From assembly GCF_030272615.1 (NCBI RefSeq), contig NC_081411.1, positions 38,634,640 to 38,698,639 of the forward strand: a stretch of DNA of 64,000 nucleotides, given 5' to 3'. The notes below the pieces were generated by a model. That model was given only the letters and a program-made list of their open reading frames with translations. It ran no database searches and was not told where the DNA came from. The translations under genes were made by a program, and so were the position numbers. Of this stretch, positions 34,662 through 47,269 are shown one piece after another; the first letter of the stretch is position 1, and each line of letters begins with the position of its first letter. This DNA comes from Cryptomeria japonica (lineage: Eukaryota > Streptophyta > Pinopsida > Cupressales > Cupressaceae).

Positions 34662-34875
34662 AAGTGGAAGAACAAACTCAGTGTCACATCTGAGATGACC
34701 TTTTCTAAAAGATATTTGAAGTGCTTGACAAAGAAGTATTTTAAAAAACATAATCTCAAGGATTGGCTGCAAGTGATAGCATCCAATAAGGATCACAATA
34801 TCTATGAGCTATGTTTTTTTGTTGTCTATGAGCTACATTATTTCAATATTTTGTTAAATAATGGAAATAAATTTA
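34662..34875 (+). pseudogene. RPL22: Fragment of 60S ribosomal protein L22 (eL22)
   Basis: The reading frame gives [20 protein letters not shown], then [20 protein letters not shown] and YFNI. This matches the conserved C-terminal half of plant eL22, which normally reads FSKRYLKYLTKKYLKKHN, RDWLRVIASNKD and YELRYFNIAEN. The N-terminal half is absent. A short local duplication near the end repeats the YEL codons (TCTATGAGCTA at about 34801 and 34828), and the acidic tail is replaced. Changed conserved residues (Cys for Tyr, Gln for Arg) also point to a non-functional copy. No poly(A) tract was found, so whether it is a truncated retrocopy or a captured exon stays open. The normal protein is a structural part of the large ribosomal subunit. 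Confidence 0.85.
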
Positions 34876-35094
34876 ATATTGTGATAATTTTTGTGTAACA
34901 GTTTTTCCTCTATATTTAATATATATAAAAAATCTAGTTCATTCCATTAATTATTTGTACATTGATTATCATTGATTATAAATATATAAAAAGAGATGTT
35001 TATCTCGCGAAAAGCAAGTGAATTAAAAGTCCAACTTACTTGTAATTTTTTTTTGCATATTTTAATATAAAAAAAAAGTCCAACTAACTAGGTA

Positions 35095-37310
35095 CATGTA
35101 CATTGAACAACAAAGATACATGTCATTGAACACCGACATGAAATAAAGGCTATGGCCCATGGGATGATGAAGCATCAGGTGATGTGTCATTTAGGTGGAA
35201 GAAATCCTATGTATAATGGGACCCACGAGAACTGACAACAGATATGCAATGATATTGCATTATGATACGCACATCACTGAAAGTGAATGTTTAACAATTA
35301 TCCTTTATGTGGCTTTAATGTTGACTTTTGCAGACGAATTATGTCGTTGAACTAGTACATATGGAGGAATGATGGAATATTTTATGATTAATATCGACGG
35401 CTGCCGCCATTGGATGTCAGAAATTAGAATAGAGTGAGAGGTGTTTAAATCTTGGGTGGATTGGAAGTCTTCATATCATACTATCTACACTTGCAACATT
35501 GTATTGGGTTTCTTAAGCAGCATCGAAGCCAATTTATTCTTCCATACTGATAAGATATTAGTCCTATTTCTCCGACGATTGACAGACAGGAGGCTGAAAT
35601 GTTTGTTCTTGTTTAAGGATGATCCGTTGTATGAGAGTGTCAAATGTTGTTGGGAGAGGAAATTGCCCATGTAGGTCATCGCTACAAGACAAACATGGAG
35701 GCACATTTGTTGATTGCCACTTGGGGTTTCCAATTTGAGGACAAGGTGGACAAGGTAAAAAATGCCCTGAGAGTTGTAATTGATGGGCACTTTATGTTAA
35801 ATCCGGATAGTGTGTGTGCTCGTGTGGTCTCAAAGGTGAGAATTATTCTTGAGGCATGGGTCATTGATTCGGTGGTGTCGTTACTACTTATTTGATGGCC
35901 TGATGATGATTTGAATGCAAGATACAAAGCTCTTGCTTGGTGTGGGTGGAAGGCCTTCAAAATGTTTGTAAGGTTGATGCAATGTGATGAGGTTTTAACG
36001 GTCCTTCATGAAGTGGAATGTGCAGAGGTGGGTCGAGAGTTGCATCTGAGACCCAAAACTACCCAAGTAATGAAGCGACTTAGAATTCTATGATGACTCA
36101 AAGTACAGGTCATTTATGGGTTAATCCTGTTATGGTTGGTGGTGTTTGGTATTATCTTTTTGTATCTTTTAATTCCAAGTCCATTTTCTCCCCAACTTTT
36201 TATGTATGAGGGGATGTTTGCTACAAATTTTGGTACTCCGAATTGGAATTTTGGGGTTTTTGCATGTAGTAGGGTTTTATTTTTTGTTGGGAATGGTGGT
36301 TTTAGCCCTTGGGAGTTTTTTTTATGGTGGCAAAACTCTGGTTGTTTTACTATTCCACCTATGCTTGTATATTTGTAATATTTCATTTTTGAGTAATACA
36401 ATACAAAAATTATCGATAAAAAAATGAAATTTTATGCAAGTTTTGAAATTACATATTAAAATTATATATTTAATTCATTATAAATTTATATATTTAATTT
36501 ACATTCAAATCCTATTGATAATGGGATGAATGACAACTAACAATGGATACTATCATCCGTTGGATAAGAACGAATCAACGACTTAAGGTATATTTTGGGC
36601 CAAATCTGGGATCTCTAATTTTTTTTGCAAAATTTCATCAGAAATATGTGTCATTGAACACTGACAGGAAATAAAGGTTATGGGCCATGGGACAATAAAG
36701 TGTAAGGTGATGTGGCATTTTTGTGACAAAAATCCTATGTATAAAGGGACCCATGACAACTGACAAAGGATACTGTCATTTGTTGGATGAGCACAAATAA
36801 ATGACATGGGGTGTATTTTGAGCTGAATGCGGGAATGATCATTTTTTTTTTGCAAAATTCTAATGAAAGGATTCCATAAATGATAAAAATTTAACTAAGT
36901 ATAGTTAAACTCTAAATTTATAATTGTATACTTAATTAACTATAATAAGCTCTACTTCAAGAAGAAGTTTAAAAGAATAAAAAGTCTTCAAAACCATTCC
37001 TAAAAAGTCACTCAAGTTTGGGGACATGATCGAAAATGGCAAAAGTCTTGGGACCCATGACAACTGACAATAGATACCATCATTCGTTGGATGAGAATAG
37101 ATCAATAACTTAGGGTGGATTTCAACCCGAATGTGGGAAGTAAACACATTTTTGAGAACTTGACCCAAAATTGAATGTTTTACATTTAATTAGCTATAAT
37201 TAAGTTCTATTTCAGGTGGAAGTTGAAAAGGACTAAAAAGACTTAAAAAATAGTTCAGAAAAGTGACTCGTCACTTGAGTCTAGTGACGTGTCCACTATC
37301 CTCATAATTT
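35095..37310. repeat. Local family of dispersed repeat units
   Basis: A unit built around GGACCCATGACAACTGACAA then TTGTTGGATGAG occurs, diverged, at about 35219, 36525, 36750 and 37050. A longer version (GTCATTGAACACCGACATGAAATAAAGG onward) is shared by 35124 and 36651. A second pair, starting near 36900 and 37175, shares AATTAGCTATAATTAAGTTCTA-type sequence. The arrangement looks like repeated insertion or tandem duplication of one element. No coding sequence belongs to it. Confidence 0.65.
35400..36095 (+). pseudogene. Unrecognised coding remnant
   Basis: Several open stretches, at about 35441-35674, 35644-35895 and 35911-36093, have protein-like composition (MEAHLLIATWGFQFEDKVDK, MNARYKALAWCGWKAFKMFV). 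The stretches are not in one frame. I do not recognise a family. The spacing suggests a single decayed gene or element product. Confidence 0.3.
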
Positions 37311-37672
37311 AGACTGAAGCAATGAATGTTTTATCTATCGACTACGAATAGATATTAATAATAATTTATAAAATTACAAGAGGATTCTAGAAAATTTTCC
37401 CTTTAGGTATTACTTTTGAACTTTTCAATATTTTCAAAATAAGTGACTCATAATCATATTTCATTTCATGGAAAAACCAATAAATCCAGGGAGATTAAAA
37501 AATAACTACTAGATTGAGGAATGCAATAGAGTTTGTCTATGTCAATCTAGTGAAATATAAATTTTGGGTAAAATCTAGAACACCTACATCCTATATTTTT
37601 TATTTGAATCTCATGGTTCAAATTGAGGGTTACCATTTTCAAGCTTTTATCTAGCATTATTTTGAATTATTA

Positions 37673-40600
37673 ATGGTAACAGAGATGGGGAAACCAGGAA
37701 GCAATAGTTCAACAGGAAGCCAAGCAAATAAAAAAATATACCTAATCGAATTGGTTAAAACACTAGGTTTCACTGATGCATACCATGATATTTATGACCC
37801 TGCTATCCATAGTGAAAAGTTTATCATAGAAATTAGATATGCATTGTCTAATAAGGAAGTAGATCCAAGTAGGAAAAAAATTATTATTTTCAACACAATG
37901 TTAAGACAAAGAACAATTAAAATCACATTGTGGGATGCTGGATTGGGAAGCATTTTGTTACCTGAAGTATTCCCTTTCCCTAAATTTGTCATGGTCTGTG
38001 CCGAAAATTATGATGAAGTTAAAAAATAAATTGTCACTAAAAATACAATAGAGGAAATTCTATCCATAAACGAGGGAGAATTGGCTCGTTTGTTGAACCT
38101 AGGGTTTGAAGCATAAAACTCAAACATCCACATTGACCTAGGAAAGCTGGCAAGGAATTATGAGAGTCTCAATCCAAGTCACAGAGATTCATTTATCAAA
38201 TCTCTAATAATGCATGGTACTTCGTTGGATCGGAATCATAACCCTCCTTATGATTGTAACATTTTTGTTCCATGGGTTTGGGATACTATTTCCTTGCTGA
38301 CATTTTTCTTGTTATTTGAAAATGATAGGGAAGTGGGTGCTAGCCTTCTTGAAATAATTTTTAATATCCATTGTGTAAGTAAACCAGTAAGATATAATTT
38401 TGTTGAGCACGTTGTTCAATCCATACAAAAACAATTACTAATTATAATAAAAGGTTCTTGTAAGACATTTAGGTTCTCGTCCTCCTTGTGCTATCTTCTT
38501 GTATCCAAGTATCGTGCAATATTTGAGACCAACAATCTTCACATTGTGAGCTTTAAGATTGATGAGAAGACTCAGAAGAGAATAGAGTGTCCAATATATA
38601 AATGGACACCTAAGATAAGGATGCATGATAATAGAAAGAACTACAACCATTTTGTAGACTTCTTTTTGTCACCAATGTATAATGAAATTACAAGCACTCC
38701 AATGACTACATTGTTTGTGTCTTGTAGAGATTGCATTCAACTTGGAAGTCAAATACAATTGGCTAGCTAGTTCTTCATGGAAGAATACACTGTGTTAAGG
38801 TTTTACAGATCAGTGGTAAAACCCTACAAACTTCCAGTACATGTGACAGAGAGGGTATTTGCATTGGAATATGTATAGAAGTTGGAGAGAACAGATAGGC
38901 GCTTTCATGGTCAGCAGAAGAGGAGCATATTTCCTTCCTTGCCTTTCTCATGTGGAGGGTTCACATTTGAGAGAAAAGCATTCAATGTGGCACATTATTT
39001 TTTGATAGTTTTTAGTTTTGGTGATGAGGGTTTGTAGCAGTATCATCCAATCACTATAGTTCAAGCAAGGCTTAATAAAAATGGGAACTCTTCAGCATTA
39101 TGTCAACATGAAAGTAAACCATTGCTATAAAAACTTAGAAACACGAACTCTTGGGATGAGGTAAAAAAAGAGATGGAGAAAATTGCTACTCACAATAATA
39201 TTTCAACAAAATAATTGTCATCACAAATTATGGTATCACACACACACAAATGAAAATAAAGGAGGGCATCCAAAATAGGAGGTCCTACAATTTCTACCAA
39301 AAATATGCTAATCCATCTAACAAATCTATTCCCAAAATAATTCTACAAGAATGTACAGACATATTTTTTGACTCAAACAAAAATAAATGATTTTTGGACT
39401 ATGAGGAAGAATCTCAGTGAATCGAAGACCAGGGAATAATTTGAGACCATTGACAAAGATGTAGAGTTTAGAAAATTGTGGAATATGGAGCATCCCACAA
39501 CAACATATGATAGGAGTGATGATGAAAATAATTACAAGGTTGAGGCCACTCCAAGAACTACTATTGTCCCTATAATATTTGGTGGAGTCAATGAGTCCAT
39601 GAAAGAAAAATAAAGAAAAGGGTCAAACGTTGTGGAAAAAATGAGTTTTGAAGATGGTGGTCTGGGTCCCAGAGGAGAAGGCATTTGGTTTCCACTTGAG
39701 GTACAATGTCCATTAGATTCAAAATCAAAAGCTCCTATTAAACTAGTCATTGGACTTGATTCATCAAATTCATCACTTAAAGGTACTACTCATTACCCTC
39801 CACATCCACCTGCATTTGTTAGAGGTTCAAATCCAAAACCACCACCACATCATGGTATTCACATCGGTGGTGAATCAAGTTCCATTGCCACTGGTGGGGA
39901 ATCTGGGGATAGTATTCCTATTAGCGTTTAGTCAAGTGCCACTGCGATTGGTGGGGTTGGCATGGGTACTACTACTGATACTAGTTGTCTTGGTGTTGGA
40001 CAAGTGCAAAAACAAAATCTCTCTCGCAAGAGGCCACTAGTGGTAGATACTCATACTATTAAGAATCTTACATCAAGTTCCACTGTTGCTACAAAATTAT
40101 CATTTGCAGCTTCTGAAAAGACCCCTCAAAAGACTATAAAAACTAGACATGCAAGTGACATTGGGATAGGATCAGGAATGGTTGTTGGTACTCCTCATAA
40201 TACATTAGTTAAAACTACATGCATAGGTAGAAATGGAGTGTCTACTATTTCACCTTTCAAATATTCAATTGCTTCAGAAAGCCTAGATTTTCAATTTCGT
40301 TATTACTATGAAAAATTTGAACACACAAAAAATGCAAATAAAGAAAAAAAGAGAGCATTGTAGAGGGTTACTATGACTGAAATTTTAGAGGAATGGGGTA
40401 TTTCCAAAATATGACCCACACAAAGATATGATGGAGTTCATGGTTGTTATTCCCCCAAATAAAGATAAAAATTCATAGCAAAGTCAGATAGATCCCTTTG
40501 AATTTAAAGTTAGCACCCTCCAAATGAATTTTTCCAAAGTACAAAATGTGGACAAAATAAGTGTATCAAAAAGGACTAACGAGCTGGTCTACACTTCTCT

Positions 40601-41640
40601 GCTAAAGGTGGAGAGAGAAAAAATAAACTAGAGAAACAAATAGAAAAGTTATAGGCAGACTTGGCAAACAAAATATCAAAAAGGAAACCAATAGATAATA
40701 AGTGAAATGATTTATAGAAAAGGATTAAAAGTTCAAGCTCTGCAATAGAAGTTGCAGAGCAGGAAAAGATGGAGGCAAAATTGAAGGAACTAAGGGAAAA
40801 ACTGGCTAAAAGTAGTAAGAAATTGATGATGAAAGAGCTAGTTTTTAAAAATTATAAAAAATCTATGAGTCTGTTGTTACTGAAAAAAGAAAATTATTGG
40901 ACCTATTGGTCATGAGAAGGGAAAAGAAAAAGATTTAGAAGAGGAAGTAGAGGAAGAAAGAAACAAATATGCACAAATGAAAGAAGACCTATGTAATGCA
41001 AATGATAAAATTAAAACTTTGGAGGATAGATTGAAAGATAATATGAAAAATACAACAAAGTATATAAAAGAAAACATTTGGGGGAAAATAATGCAAAGGA
41101 GTGAAAATTTGTGTGAATTGTTTGAATTGAATGAAAGTGAGGGATTCATTTAATGTAAAATCAAAGGGCACATTGAGAAGACCATACATGTTTATTCAAA
41201 AGAGGATTTGGAAAAATAGATTTTGTAAGTAGTCTATAGTACCAGTGATAGATATTTGGCATCCAAGGGAATTAAGAGCCATGTTGATTCCATAGTTAAG
41301 ACATCATCTATCCTTTAAAAATGCCAAAAACTAAGGGAAACATTAGAAGTTATGGATAAAGGTGGCAAAAAGATATTGAAGCTACAAAAAAAGACAACTA
41401 CTTTGATTAAACTTGGTTTGTCTAAGTCTGTTGACCCATCAAATAAATTCATTGAAAAAGAAGTTTACAAAAGAAGCATGGAGAAAAAAAAGAAGTCTGA
41501 TTTAGATTTCTTTCCTAAGAACACAGCTCCCCAAAGAATTCTGGAATTCATCAAACCATTTACAACTTTGAATGTGGTATTGGGTGAAATAGTGATGTCA
41601 AGTCACTCTTCTAAATGTGGATTGTTGATTAAGTTGTAGT
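37673..41640 (+). pseudogene. Decayed large gene of unknown family with coiled-coil-like tail
   Basis: Open blocks at 37673-38029 and 38210-38770 encode a globular N-terminal part (IYLIELVKTLGFTDAYHDIY; YNFVEHVVQSIQKQLLIIIK). A Pro/Ser/Gly-rich linker lies at 39632-40360. Lys/Glu-rich, heptad-like sequence at about 40600-41300 suggests a coiled coil, and a closing block spans 41352-41639. All read the same way over 4 kb, so they were probably one protein. I do not recognise it. The head-plus-coil layout resembles the remnant at 27.5-29.5 kb, so an element-encoded protein is likely. It is broken at a number of places. LTR-like sequence at about 42050-42480 may be its downstream end. Confidence 0.45.
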
Positions 41641-42049
41641 TTACTTTCTATAGTAAAAATAATATTGACCTTCGATTAGATGAAGAGTGGAGCACCCTAC
41701 AAAAATTGGAACAAAAATCTCAAGAATCATAGTATGTATTGCAGAGTTTTCTACTTTTACTCTTAATTTCAAGGTTTAATGTTTTTTCTTTATGGAATTT
41801 GGCATCGCTTGAAATAAATTTGTTTTATGAATAGGAAAAAACCAACACTTGCTATTGCTAATCAAGCCTATCAATCTGTGATGCATAGTGAAAACCTTCA
41901 ACCTGTAAATCTTTATTCTCAAATTCTCCCAAGTTTTAACATTTTTGTATTTTTGTATTTCTGATTTCTAGGTTTCGGGCACTACTATTATCTATGTTTA
42001 ATTTTTCATGGCTTGAATTAATATTTAATTTTGAACTCTTTTTTTTTGA

Positions 42050-42480
42050 ACATGAGACATGTATTAGTTGTTAAATTGCTAAATTGCTAATCCGTCCTAC
42101 GATGGCCATGTAAATTTGTGCTAAGTTTGTGATACTGATAGAAGTAGGGATGGTATATTCAATGTTCAGGACCTTCGTAATTGATTTTGATGTTGATTAT
42201 TCACATGTTGCAAATTGACTTGAAGCTGCTGTTTCTCCCTTGTTTCTATAAAAGGGAATTCAAGGTCATTTGCAAAGGGTTCTAAAACTTTGTATTGACT
42301 TTTGCATGGAGAATCACATAGAGTTGTGTATTGAATGAATTGTATCATATGACTATATTTTGAAAGAATTAATGAAAGTCTAAGTTCTCAAGATGTCTAA
42401 ATAAACATCTCTATATCAATAAACACATTATGGTATTTTATTATGCTATTTTAAATCTGGAAATAGATTTTTTTTAAATA
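42050..42480. repeat. LTR-like sequence with TATA box
   Basis: CTATAAAAGGG near 42247, followed by GTTCTAAAACTTTGTATTG and a stretch ending near AATAAACAC, has the look of an LTR promoter and polyadenylation region. No partner LTR or target duplication was found. It could be the 3' LTR of the unknown element at 37.7-41.6 kb. Confidence 0.3.
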
Positions 42481-42799
42481 CAATTACAAATCAATATTAA
42501 ATTCTAATTGCAAAATGTTGACAGAATCATAAAATATCATCAAGTTATCAACCATAATAATATGATTTTGTAATATAAATGACGAGATATAGTAATAAGA
42601 TTAATAAATACCAATCTCTTACAGTTGCCATTCCTCCTCATCAAATTTAGAGCTTTCTCGATTCTTATCTATATTTTATTCACTTTGAGTCTACATACCT
42701 TAGTTGAACTGCATCTCAATGCTACCAGTAGGTCTAGTACATGAGTCAATAGTCCCACTGACATTTTGGTTTGAAGTGTTTCCCAAACCTCTTCTTTCA

Positions 42800-45700
42800 C
42801 ATTTGGACCTCCAGATTTCTCATGCCTTATCATAAGGAAAAGTGTGGACATCATACCTAGATGTATAGAGACTCAAACAATTTTTCAAATTATTTTCTAG
42901 TTTGTTTCTTAGCTTTGATTTTAGGAACCCCAAAGCACTGAAAGCTCTCTCATATTCCTCCGAAACCAATATCATGGTAAGACATAAATCAGTTAGCTTG
43001 AAATATTCTGGAATTGAATCATGCAACACTAATTCTCACCTAGATTTTTCCAAAACCTTGTTACTGATCCCTCTTTGTAAGGGTTCTCCATTCTCCCATC
43101 TTGTTCCCTCATAGTGTATGCAAACATAGATGATTTCTCTCTAAGATGAGTTTCATCTAATATTTCATTTATGGTTACTCCATTCAATTCTCTAGATATG
43201 TAAAAAATGTTTTATCAAAGTCAGTAGCTTACTTCGAAAACTACTTGCACTGTTGAGGCTTCAATATTGATAAAATATAATAGAAATGGATTCAAGTAGG
43301 TTGTTAGGAGGGAATTTGCTTCTAATCTGGGAGGAAATATCATAGGTAATTTTCTTCATAGAAGTAGTTACAGACTCAACAATCTTCTCGAAAACTTCCC
43401 TTGCAAATCTTACTAGTTGCTTCCCAGTGCGCTTTCTTGGTTCCTGGAGCTCGACCGTGGCATAGAAGTGCATTGGTATCTCAACTCCCCGTACATTGGC
43501 ACGTACCTCCCCGTTTTCACCAATTTGTAAGAAGTTATCAGGATTGTTCAAATCTGTGAGTGTTCGCCACTTAACAAATTTTTCATGAGATAGTGTTGGT
43601 TGATTTCAATAGAGATTGTCAAGGGCCATGCATGTCAACTTACGCAGCGTAGCATATTCTACAATATACAGAGCTCTTTTTTGGGTAATCTTCATAATAT
43701 TCCTCATTTCCTCTAGCATGGTAAGAAGAGCTGCTAAAGTTAAGAGTGTCTCTAGATTACTTAAACTCTGAAAAAAGGTCAGGAAATTTTGGTTGCTCTG
43801 ATTCATCGCGAGTTGTGTGAAATAGTCTAATCAAGGATGGATACTTTGAAAAAAATTGATGTGTTGGACCATCCAAAGAGATCCATCTGGCATCATTATC
43901 CTTGAGAAGCTTGTTCCAATTAGTTATTCCATTAGCAAAGTGTTGAAATTATATAAATTGGTTGGGACTTCGGTAGAAGTTTGAGTAGAGCTCTTTGATT
44001 AATTTTTTTGTTTTTTATTCAAGCATACTCGCTCACATTTCCAAAAGATAGATTCGTTCTGTGAGCCATGCAGAGAATTGCAGTAGTGTAGGGTGCAAAA
44101 TATGTTTCAATCTTTGTACAAAGACTGTTCCTATGACCTTACATTACTGAAGCTCTATCTGGTCCAACACACACAATTTTTTTGGCAACTATCATATCAT
44201 CCATACCTACATATTCATTTAAACATCTCTTTACTAGTTAAAATAAATTATCTGTTGTTGCACTATCCTTCATTTTAGCAATAGATAGTAGATGAGGTTG
44301 GTTGGCATGATTCTGTACAACATAAACATGTAGGGGAAGTTCAAGGTAATGAGTCACAAATTCGTGGAAGTCCATGCATTGGAAAATGTGCTCTAATAAA
44401 ATGGGGGCCTGTTTATGCTTCAAGCTCCTAAGCTAAAAGGTAATGGGAGCCTGAAGAAAAAATAAATGGACCCCCATTTTTTTTCTAAAACGGGGGCCCG
44501 TTTTAAAAAAATGGGCCCCCCTTTCTAAATCGTATTTTTCCATTTTTTTTTCACAAGCCACCCTTGTTTGAAAATGGGGCCCATTCTGTGGAAGTTGATT
44601 CCACAACCCACCACTTGGCTCGAGATTAGGCCCGAGATAGGCCTGGGATAGACATGGACCTGCAAATTCAAATCTCCATGAATGAAAGCACAAATATGAT
44701 CTTCTGAAATAATTTACATGCCTGTAATTAGAGAATTTTTATATGAAATTAAAACCCATTTCAGATTATATTGTTTAGATTCTAAATATGTAATTTTTTT
44801 TTTAAATTGATTATTTTAACTATTTTACATTTAATTTATACTAAATCAAGTCCATAAACTTGAAATATTAACTAATTTTGTTAATTTAATAAAAAATTTA
44901 TTTTATTGAATTTTGAAAAAAAAATTATATGTCATCAATCTACACAAAATTCTTTTCTATTTTAAAAAAAAAATTAAAAAATGTTAAGTTTACGTCAAAT
45001 TATGTGGGCTGTACACGTCAAATTTTTAAAAACATAATTACGGTCATCAAAAAACTAATTAAAAATAAAATATTTAAACAAAAATACAGAAAAATATGCT
45101 CATCAATTTTCAGTGAGTTACAAACCATTTCCCAAAATGGTTTGAGAAAATAATTATAATTGTGTCAAAAAGTGTGGGTTGTACACACACATGGTATGCT
45201 CGTGAAACAAACATTTTTAAAACATAGTTTTTAGAACTCCATTCCAAAAGTTATTTTTTATTATGTGGGTATTAAAATAAATTACATATTTGGAAAGTAA
45301 ACTCAGAGGGCTATCTTTTATATTCCTGACTTTTTCCAAGATCCAATCTCCAAGTGTTTCAAAATTTAAGCTCAAATGAGGCAAAATCTGAAAATTAGGG
45401 AAAACACTTCCACTTTTTGGCCAAAAAGTGGACTAAGCTTCTTGCACTAACCCTGCATGCATACCCAAAAAGTATTGTCTACTGTCGCAACTTCATCAAA
45501 AGAAAATTCAATAAAGTTTGATTCTCTTATGTTTTCCTTTATGTCTTCTTTTTCAACCTTAGCAAGACAACTTGCTTATTCCCAACCACTGTTTACTGAC
45601 CAATAACTATTAGGATAGTTAGGAACTTTCAAAAAGTATAATAAACAACTAATTGATGAAAAATCTATCATAGCATGCCCTATGCTCAAAATATAAAAAA

Positions 45701-46388
45701 TAACACTTAACTGAAGAAATTTTCCCAGTTGTTTTATTTGCATTGCTTTTCCAAAACTAGCTTCAATAGAACCTTTAACTTCAGCAAGCTTCATCTGTAT
45801 TTTCTCATGAAAATAATACTCTTTGGCATTCCTCACATGTTCACATTCCTCCTTTGTTTTCCATCTTATCACTGATTTTTCAACTTTGTCTATCATATGT
45901 TTTTCATAAACTTTACCCATATGCTTTTCTATGGTGTCAAATTTTAGCTGCAAACTAATTTCCTTGTTATGTTTCCAAGTACAAGTCTTACACCTGCATT
46001 CTATTGGAGGCTTGCCTTCAATTGGATTTTCCATTGGTTCAATGAATGGATACTTTGAGGCTCCATTAATTTGAAAATTCCTTACTGACATATCCCACTC
46101 CCGATCCTTTTTTGATTTGGCTTTTCTTTTCCCCTTCCATGCATTATCATCTATGGCATTATCACCCAGGTCGATTATATCATCCTGATCTAAGATATTA
46201 GGTTCACTGTCATCTTCAACATGCAGTGTAGGTTGTGAATTTTGTATTTGTACTTGTGATGATGTACCTTCTTGATTTTCACCATAATCATTTCCAAAGA
46301 CAAAGTACGAAGATAACGTTCTACGTTTTGATGGCCTCTCATGGCCTTCTCCACTTTCAGGTTTCCTACCCTTCTTCTTGTTCGACAT
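42800..46388 (-). pseudogene. Broken hAT-superfamily transposase (KIAA1586/ZNF862-like)
   Basis: On the minus strand an ATG at 46388 starts MSNKKKGRKPESGEG, a basic, nuclear-targeting-like N-terminus. A Cys-rich zinc-finger-like stretch (ECRCKTCTWKHNKE near 45980) and FSFDEVATVDNTFWVCM near 45490, a DDE-core-like stretch, follow. After a 1.1-kb interruption the frame continues with VYVVQNHANQPHLLSIAKMK (about 44310). Next come LLTLAALLTMLEEMRNIMKI (about 43740) and the diagnostic C-terminal dimerisation motif EYERAFSALGFLKSKLRNKL with SRYDVHTFPYDKA (43029-42820). The intact family cuts and pastes its own DNA. This copy is split by an insertion and several frame breaks. Terminal inverted repeats were not found. 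Confidence 0.85.
44336..45455. mobile_element. Non-coding insertion inside the hAT transposase
   Basis: Transposase coding sequence stops near 45455 (reading leftward) and resumes at about 44335, with 1.1 kb of AT-rich, non-coding DNA between. The left part includes a nested palindrome at about 44462-44521 (CCCCCATTTTTTTT, AAAACGGGGGCCCGTTTT, AAAAAAATGGG). Exact ends and target duplications were not resolved. An intron is less likely because no GT...AG borders are evident at the coding edges. Confidence 0.5.
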
Positions 46389-46778
46389 CTCCAATGAAAT
46401 AAAGGCTACAAAAGAAAATATCAATTTGTTGAAAAAGTAATAATAGACTATATGGTATAATATATGTTTCATTGGCCCTACAACCTACAATCTAGATGTT
46501 TGAGGTCTAAATCTCTCGACTGACCAGTTGGCACTAATGGGTCCCCACTGAATAATAATGAACTCAATAGTGCAAATAGATATAGATAAATTTAGAATAA
46601 TATTATAACACTTCAAAAATATGATCTCTCACCTTTAGGTCATTACTTGTCACCAATGTAGTCAACAACAATGATTTTCCTTGGTTTAAAACTTCTCTAT
46701 TGATCCGAATTCAAAGCCTAGAACCCACCAGATTGTGTAGAGATAGATCTAGTCCTTGAATGTATTTATACCAATCCT

Positions 46779-47265
46779 TATTTAGTGAATTTTGCAGGAA
46801 TTTTATATTGTATACAAATATTTGGTGAATCTCGCTTAACTATAACACGACATGTAATTTTTGAGGTGATTATAAGTCGTCCAAATAATTGGCAAATACA
46901 ATATAGTTGGTGAAAATTGGGGTGAATGAAGGCACGTGTCGACAAAATGCCAGACAAATTGGGTCCTCCTGGCCAACAAATCTTCACATGCCTATAGGTG
47001 AATTATGGTCATCTATTAAGGCAACTTCGGAGAGTGTAGGTGAAAAAATTAAATTTGCTGTGTGTCCACCATATATTGTATTGGAGAAATTCTCACATAC
47101 AAATATTTAATTACATTAAACATATTGCGATCGGGCCGTGAATTTGACAGAAATTGATAATGTTCTGGCAACATGGCCACCCTAGTTGGTACAAAATATT
47201 CGCTATTTCCTAGCTAGCTGACGTGAAAAATTCACCATTGGCGAATATTCACCACTAAAGTAATC
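46779..47265. mobile_element. Possible MITE
   Basis: A 0.5-kb AT-rich, non-coding block begins TTTAGTGAATTTTGC and ends with the rough inverse GCGAATATTCACCACTAAA. The inverted ends are imperfect (the right one has an extra GTG) and no convincing target duplication was seen, so this is tentative. Confidence 0.25.
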
Positions 47266-47269
47266 TCTA

